Of a stretch of DNA of 64,000 nt, positions 60,325 through 64,000 are shown in pieces. Position numbers and translations under genes: made by a program. Source of the DNA: CAIYZT01 sp031385445 (GTDB taxonomy: Bacteria; Pseudomonadota; Alphaproteobacteria; Rhodobacterales; Rhodobacteraceae); assembly GCA_031385445.1 (NCBI GenBank), contig JANNBM010000068.1:1-64000 (forward strand), read 5' to 3'. Numbering within the stretch: the stretch's first letter is position 1; every line of letters begins with the position of its first letter. A model generated the notes under the pieces. That model saw nothing but the letters and a program-made list of their open reading frames with translations. It did not search any database and had not been told where the DNA came from.

Positions 60325-60764
60325 GGGCGTAGGAAGATATGACTGGGAGGACGGGGCCCGCGGCGGCACTGTGCCCCGCTGCTCGCGCGGTATAGAATAA
60401 GGATGTCTGAGGCGGCCGAATAGCCGCGCCCCAGAATCGGATGACGGCCGACTGCTGCGGCTGGCCACCTTGGTTGAGACGACATGCACTTCGGTCTTGT
60501 TTGCGCCGTACTGCGCGAAAACCATGGTGTGGAAAGCGAAGGACAAGTCATTGCCGAACCAGGTGTCATTTGCTGAGCGGTTTGAAGCCGCCATGAAAAC
60601 CCCCACAAAGAACCTCTATTTTCACCCGGAAACGGGACTTTATCAGTCAGCAAACAATCAGTTAACGCGCTAGAAACAGGCGTGCCGCGGTCGCGCCTGT
60701 CGCGATCTGAACGAAAAAGACCGCCCCGAAGGGCGGCCTGTCATTTTCAAGTTCACGCGGGAAC
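60325..60764. other. Intergenic region without a supported gene
   Basis: This 440-nt stretch lies between the hypothetical gene and rplI. Short frames exist on both strands (for example plus 60470-60673 and a minus frame from 60606), but none has a recognisable domain or good start signal. Its right end holds the rplI terminator. Its middle is less GC-rich and may be degraded coding sequence; I see nothing definite. Confidence 0.5.
60713..60738 (-). terminator. Rho-independent terminator of the rpsF-rpsR-rplI operon
   Basis: On the minus strand GGCCGCCC and GGGCGGTC form an 8-bp stem (one G-U pair) capped by a TTCG tetraloop, then TTTTTCG. It lies 26 nt past the rplI stop. Confidence 0.88.
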
Positions 60765-61349
60765 CTAGTCGCGCGTCAGGTCTTCACCATCTTGCGCCGC
60801 ACCCATTTCGTCGAACAGATTCGCGATTTCGAAATCTGCTTCGGCTTCGGCTTCGGCTGCGAGGGCCTGGATCGACTTGCCGGAGGCTTGAAGTTCTGCC
60901 TCTTGGGTCGAACGGGCCACGTTCAGAACGATCTTGGCGATCACTTCGGGGTGCAGCACGACCGAAACGGTGTGCAGGCCCAGATCTTTGATCGGACGGT
61001 CCAGAACAACCTGACCGCGGTTGACGGTGAAGCCGCCAAGCGTGGCCGCATCAGCGGCGTCGCGCGTGGTGACGGAGCCGTACAAAGCGCCCGCATCGGA
61101 AGCCGAACGGATGACCACGAAGGTCTGGCCGTCAAGCTTTTCGCCAATCGCGGAAGCTTCTGTTTTGGTTTCGAGGTTATGCACCTCAAGTTGGGCTTTC
61201 TTGGACTCAAAGGACTTGATGTTGCCCTCGTTGGCCCGCAATGCCTTGCCCTGCGGAAGCAGGAAGTTGCGCGCAAAACCGTCCTTGACGTTTACGACTT
61301 CGCCCATTTGGCCAAGCTTGGCCACACGCTGCAAAAGGATCACTTGCAT
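60765..61349 (-). CDS. rplI: 50S ribosomal protein L9
   Basis: A 194-aa protein, longer than the E. coli protein (149 aa) through a C-terminal acidic tail (EAEAEADFEIANLFDE), as usual in alphaproteobacteria. The N-terminal L9 signature is MQVILLQRVAKLGQMGEVV with GFARNFLLPQGKA (about 24-36), and the second domain contains ALYGSVT. It is the last gene of rpsF-rpsR-rplI. Confidence 0.98.
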   Translation of the reverse strand: MQVILLQRVAKLGQMGEVVNVKDGFARNFLLPQGKALRANEGNIKSFESKKAQLEVHNLETKTEASAIGEKLDGQTFVVIRSASDAGALYGSVTTRDAADAATLGGFTVNRGQVVLDRPIKDLGLHTVSVVLHPEVIAKIVLNVARSTQEAELQASGKSIQALAAEAEAEADFEIANLFDEMGAAQDGEDLTRD

Positions 61350-61363
61350 TTGTTTGGTGCTCC

Positions 61364-61591
61364 TTATTTCACGGCATAGGGCAGCAGGGCGAGAAAGCGG
61401 GCGCGCTTGATGGCTTGCGCCAGTTCACGCTGCTTTTTGGCCGAGACTGCGGTGATGCGCGACGGGACAATCTTGCCGCGCTCGGAAACATAGCGCTGCA
61501 GAAGGCGCGTATCTTTGTAGTCAATCGCCGGTGCATTGTCGCCCGAAAAGGGGCAGACCTTGCGGCGGCGGAAAAATGGTTTGTTCGCCAT
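61364..61591 (-). CDS. rpsR: 30S ribosomal protein S18
   Basis: A 75-aa protein with S18 landmarks FFRRRKVCPFSG, IDYKDTRLLQRYVSERGKI and RITAVSAKKQRELAQAIKRAR. It binds 16S rRNA as a heterodimer with S6. It lies 22 nt after rpsF and 14 nt before rplI. Confidence 0.98.
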   Translation of the reverse strand: MANKPFFRRRKVCPFSGDNAPAIDYKDTRLLQRYVSERGKIVPSRITAVSAKKQRELAQAIKRARFLALLPYAVK

Positions 61592-61613
61592 GGGTTATGG
61601 TCCTTTTCTCAGA

Positions 61614-62078
61614 TCAACGACGAAAGCCGCCGCGGTCACCACCGCGGTCAGCGCCACGATCACCACCCCGGTCGGGACGGTCACCACCGAAGGACGGACG
61701 CTCGCGGCGTTCGCCGCCAAAGCCGCCTTCGGGCCGGTCGCCGCGCTCGCGGTCATCGCGCTTTTGCATCTGGACCGAAGGGCCCTCGACATGGGCATCG
61801 ACCTTGATGGTCAAAATGCGCATCACGTCGTCATGCAAACGCATCAGGCGTTCCATTTCCTGAACAGCCGCCGCAGGTGCGTCGGACTTCATCAGGGCAT
61901 AGTGACCCTTGCGGTTCTTGTTGATCTTGTAGGCCATGGTCTTCACGCCCCAGTATTCGCTTTCGACGATCTTGCCGCCGTTGTCTGCGATCACTGCTGT
62001 GAAATGCTCCACCAGGCTCTCGGCTTGGGCCGAAGAGAGATCCTGACGGGAGATGAAAACATGCTCGTATAGCGGCAT
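61614..62078 (-). CDS. rpsF: 30S ribosomal protein S6
   Basis: A 154-aa protein. Residues 1-95 are the S6 fold (MPLYEHVFISRQDLS; YWGVKTMAYKINKNRKGHY). The tail is an Arg/Gly/Asp-rich repeat of about 45 residues (RPDRGGDRGADRGGDRGG), long even for alphaproteobacteria. The start MPLYEH at 62078 matches the family; the open frame runs 22 codons further through a leader hairpin. Confidence 0.97.
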   Translation of the reverse strand: MPLYEHVFISRQDLSSAQAESLVEHFTAVIADNGGKIVESEYWGVKTMAYKINKNRKGHYALMKSDAPAAAVQEMERLMRLHDDVMRILTIKVDAHVEGPSVQMQKRDDRERGDRPEGGFGGERRERPSFGGDRPDRGGDRGADRGGDRGGFRR

Positions 62079-62111
62079 GTGCACTCCGTTCTTGCTCAGG
62101 CGCATTTCATA

Positions 62112-62142
62112 GGACGGGCTAATCCTTTGCCGCGGCCCGTCC
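62112..62142 (-). promoter_or_regulatory. Hairpin in the rpsF leader, possible S6:S18 autoregulatory element
   Basis: On the minus strand GGACGGGC and GCCCGTCC form an 8-bp perfect stem with a 15-nt loop beginning CGCGG. It lies 33 nt before the rpsF ATG. The stem carries GGGCCG at the loop edge. S6:S18 leader elements in many bacteria expose a CCG, so the position fits, but the fold has not been tested. Confidence 0.4.
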
Positions 62143-62234
62143 ACGAGAGGCTGCGCCGGTTCATGGAAATTGCGGTAAGGATTGCGCCTTATACGGGGTG
62201 CGCCGCGGAATGCAAGGGCGGGCGGGCAGTTGTT

Positions 62235-62654
62235 TCAGCTTGCCGATGCGGGCAGGCCGAAAATTCGGTCGAAAGCCCATGTAAAGGCATATGTGTAAAA
62301 GATAAAGGCGACAGAGACGCCGATTTCAATGCCAATTGCCGTCCAGAAGCCGACCGAGAGCCACCACATTGTCAGCGGCAAAAGTTGGATCAGCAAGGTC
62401 ATCTCGAACAAGAAGGAATGCGCCAAGCGCCGTATCCGCGACCTTCCGCGCTTGGCTTGGTGCGCTTCCCAAGCTTCAAAGCTGGTGTTGTAGGCATAGG
62501 ACCAAAGCATGCCGATGATTGCGGCCGTGGCCGAAAGAGGAAACGCCGCTTTGGCATCGGCAGATGTCATGACCAACAATACCAGTCCGGTCACCATGAT
62601 GCCGCAGGTTTCAAAGCTGATTGCGTAAAATATTTTGCGAAAATGTGACGTCAT
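62235..62654 (-). CDS. PACE-family multidrug efflux transporter
   Basis: A 139-aa four-helix protein made of two tandem bacterial transmembrane pairs. The first repeat has RKIFYAISFETCGIMV and NTSFEAWE; the second has RRLAHSFLFEMTLLIQLLP and FWTAIGIEIGVSVAFIF. These are the conserved R-x-x-H-x-x-x-F-E marks of AceI-type biocide exporters (chlorhexidine, acriflavine). Transport range is not predictable. It is upstream of, and not coupled to, rpsF. Confidence 0.85.
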   Translation of the reverse strand: MTSHFRKIFYAISFETCGIMVTGLVLLVMTSADAKAAFPLSATAAIIGMLWSYAYNTSFEAWEAHQAKRGRSRIRRLAHSFLFEMTLLIQLLPLTMWWLSVGFWTAIGIEIGVSVAFIFYTYAFTWAFDRIFGLPASAS

Positions 62655-62828
62655 TCATTTGGTCCTAATGCTGAAAATTCTGTAGAAAATTCGGACAAAA
62701 GCAAAGGCAGCGTTCAATGCCCCCTTATCGCCGTTGCGGCAAGGCCGGTAAAGGCAGGAAAGCCATACGTTGCGATTTTTGCGTGATGCGGGTAAGCGGG
62801 ATGAAAAGACGTTCGGGGAGGAACGGGA

Positions 62829-63761
62829 TTGAGCCGCGCATTTGTGTTTCCGGGGCAGGGCGCCCAAACCATTGGCATGGGCCGGGCCCTTGCCGAGGCT
62901 TATCCGGCCGCTAAAGCTGTTTTCGACGAGGTCGATGCCGCCTTGGGCCAAAAGCTGTCCGATCTGATCTGGACGGGGGATCTGGCCGAGTTGACGCTGA
63001 CGCGCAATGCCCAGCCCGCATTGATGGCAACCTCGATGGCGGCGCTCGCGGCCTTGACGGCCGAGGGGCTTGGGATCGAGCGAGCGGATTTTGTTGCCGG
63101 GCACAGCTTGGGCGAATATTCCGCGCTTTGTGCGGCGGGCGCGTTGACCCTTTGGGATACAGCGCGGTTGCTGCGCGCCCGGGGCGCGGCGATGCAAGAA
63201 GCGGTGCCGGTCGGACTTGGGGCGATGGCGGCGCTGTTGGGGATGGGATTTGCCGATGCTGCGGATGTCGCGGCGGAGGCGGCGCAGGGCGATGTCTGTC
63301 AGGCCGCCAACGACAATGACCCCTCGCAGGTGGTGATATCGGGCCATAAGGCGGCGGTTGAGCGGGCGGTCGAGATTGCAAAGGCGCGCGGGGCACGGCG
63401 GGCGATGATCCTTCCGGTGTCGGCGCCGTTTCACTGTGCTTTGATGCAGCCCGCCGCTGCCGTGATGGCCGAGGCGTTGGCTGGGGTCACGGTTCTTGCG
63501 CCGAAGGTGCCGGTGGTCGTGAACGTGCGGGCCGAGGCTGTGACCGAACCGGACCGGATCCGCGCCTTGCTGGTGGCGCAGGTGACGGGATCGGTGCGCT
63601 GGCGCGAGTCTGTGCTGTGGATGCAAGGGGCCGGGGTGTCGGAATTCTGGGAAATCGGGCCGGGCAAAGCGCTGTCGGGGATGATCAAGCGGACGGTGGC
63701 CGAAGAGGTTTTGCTGCGCGCGGTGGGCACCCCTGAGGATATCGCCGCGCTGAAAAGCTGA
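62829..63761 (+). CDS. fabD: Malonyl-CoA:ACP transacylase
   Basis: A 310-aa enzyme that loads malonate onto ACP for fatty-acid synthesis. The nucleophile S93 is in GHSLGEYSAL and the catalytic H202 in APFHCALM; Q11-region FPGQGAQ is intact. The start is TTG at 62829 with GGGGAGG upstream; no nearby in-frame ATG preserves the SRAFVFPGQG N-terminus. fabG follows 48 nt downstream. Confidence 0.97.
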   Translation: MSRAFVFPGQGAQTIGMGRALAEAYPAAKAVFDEVDAALGQKLSDLIWTGDLAELTLTRNAQPALMATSMAALAALTAEGLGIERADFVAGHSLGEYSALCAAGALTLWDTARLLRARGAAMQEAVPVGLGAMAALLGMGFADAADVAAEAAQGDVCQAANDNDPSQVVISGHKAAVERAVEIAKARGARRAMILPVSAPFHCALMQPAAAVMAEALAGVTVLAPKVPVVVNVRAEAVTEPDRIRALLVAQVTGSVRWRESVLWMQGAGVSEFWEIGPGKALSGMIKRTVAEEVLLRAVGTPEDIAALKS

Positions 63762-63809
63762 GGGCGATAGAGGATATTTGGGCCGCATTGAAGGCGATAG
63801 GGGCAGTAT

Positions 63810-64000
63810 ATGTTTGATCTGACAGGAAAATCGGCGCTGATCACCGGGGCTTCGGGCGGAATCGGCGCCCAGATCGCGCGGGTGCTGCATCAGGCGGGTG
63901 CAGTGGTAGCGCTGTCGGGCACGCGGGTGGAGCCACTGGAGGCGCTGGCGGCGGAATTGGGCGCGCGGGCGCATGTGCTGCCGTGCAACCTGTCGGACAT
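63810..64000 (+). CDS. fabG: 3-oxoacyl-ACP reductase FabG (5' part)
   Basis: The first 63 codons of an SDR-family ketoreductase, cut by the window edge. MFDLTGKSALITGASGG and IGAQIARVLHQAG form the NADPH-binding Rossmann start (TGASGGIG). Its place directly after fabD on the same strand supports the fatty-acid assignment. Confidence 0.93.
   Translation, partial: MFDLTGKSALITGASGGIGAQIARVLHQAGAVVALSGTRVEPLEALAAELGARAHVLPCNLSD

Noticed and set aside
60470..60673. A 67-codon plus-strand frame in the gap before rplI.
   Set aside because: No recognisable domain or good start site; composition is unconvincing.
1..64000. CRISPR arrays, insertion sequences, integrases or prophage genes.
   Set aside because: No direct-repeat array, transposase motif, terminal inverted repeats or att-like duplication at either tRNA was seen.

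Overview
The window is a high-GC (roughly 60-65 %) alphaproteobacterial chromosome segment, most likely from the family Rhodobacteraceae (Roseobacter side). The evidence is gene content: a DddP-type DMSP lyase, an RSP_2648-type PIN protein, DUF2852, DUF2927 and DUF6778-type proteins, an isolated fliG, an extended ribosomal protein L9, a DksA without a zinc finger, a Bpt-type leucyltransferase, and two GC-rich intergenic hairpins of a kind I associate with this order. It looks like core chromosome. I see no phage, plasmid, insertion sequence or CRISPR array.

Layout. 0-7 kb: tRNA-Pro, selO, a cupin regulator, the threonine catabolic pair kbl-tdh, then gluQ and trmFO. 7-17 kb: gyrA, a MltB-type lytic transglycosylase, an arginine-degradation pair (arginase, ornithine cyclodeaminase) divergent from an Lrp-type regulator, then ccmF-ccmH and a PaaG-like isomerase. 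17.8-21.4 kb: the acetolactate synthase operon ilvI-ilvH, with a nitrilase-family gene inserted between its subunits and a readable transcription attenuator in front (15-aa Leu/Val/Ile leader peptide, alternative stems, terminator). 21.4-32.8 kb: bpt, glnE, the Entner-Doudoroff pair edd-eda with a LacI-type palindrome upstream, and an rRNA methyltransferase. 32.8-40 kb: PIN protein, M48 protease, a CoxE-like VWA protein and a MoxR ATPase flanking a DUF2927 lipoprotein and a structured, probably non-coding block, then dksA. 40-52 kb: acnA, an acyltransferase, fliG, purB and dddP. 52-64 kb: two unknown membrane-associated proteins, glnB-glnA, a Hint-domain protein, tRNA-Leu, tig, the rpsF-rpsR-rplI operon, and fabD-fabG running off the right edge.

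Links between genes: glnE (GS adenylyltransferase), glnB (PII) and glnA (GS) form one nitrogen-control circuit. The kbl-tdh pair and the arginase/OCD/Lrp locus are small amino-acid catabolism modules.

Four genes between 45.0 and 57.4 kb are broken: a DMT transporter (1-nt frameshift), the second copy of a small exported protein (frameshift), a DUF3445 heme-dependent N-demethylase (in-frame stop), and an NAD(P)H-hydrate repair gene reduced to its two ends. The first three could be assembly errors; the last cannot be a single-base error. I found no clearly novel multi-gene system. The least explained elements are the structured block at 36.98-37.17 kb and the two-gene unknown locus at 53.0-55.0 kb.
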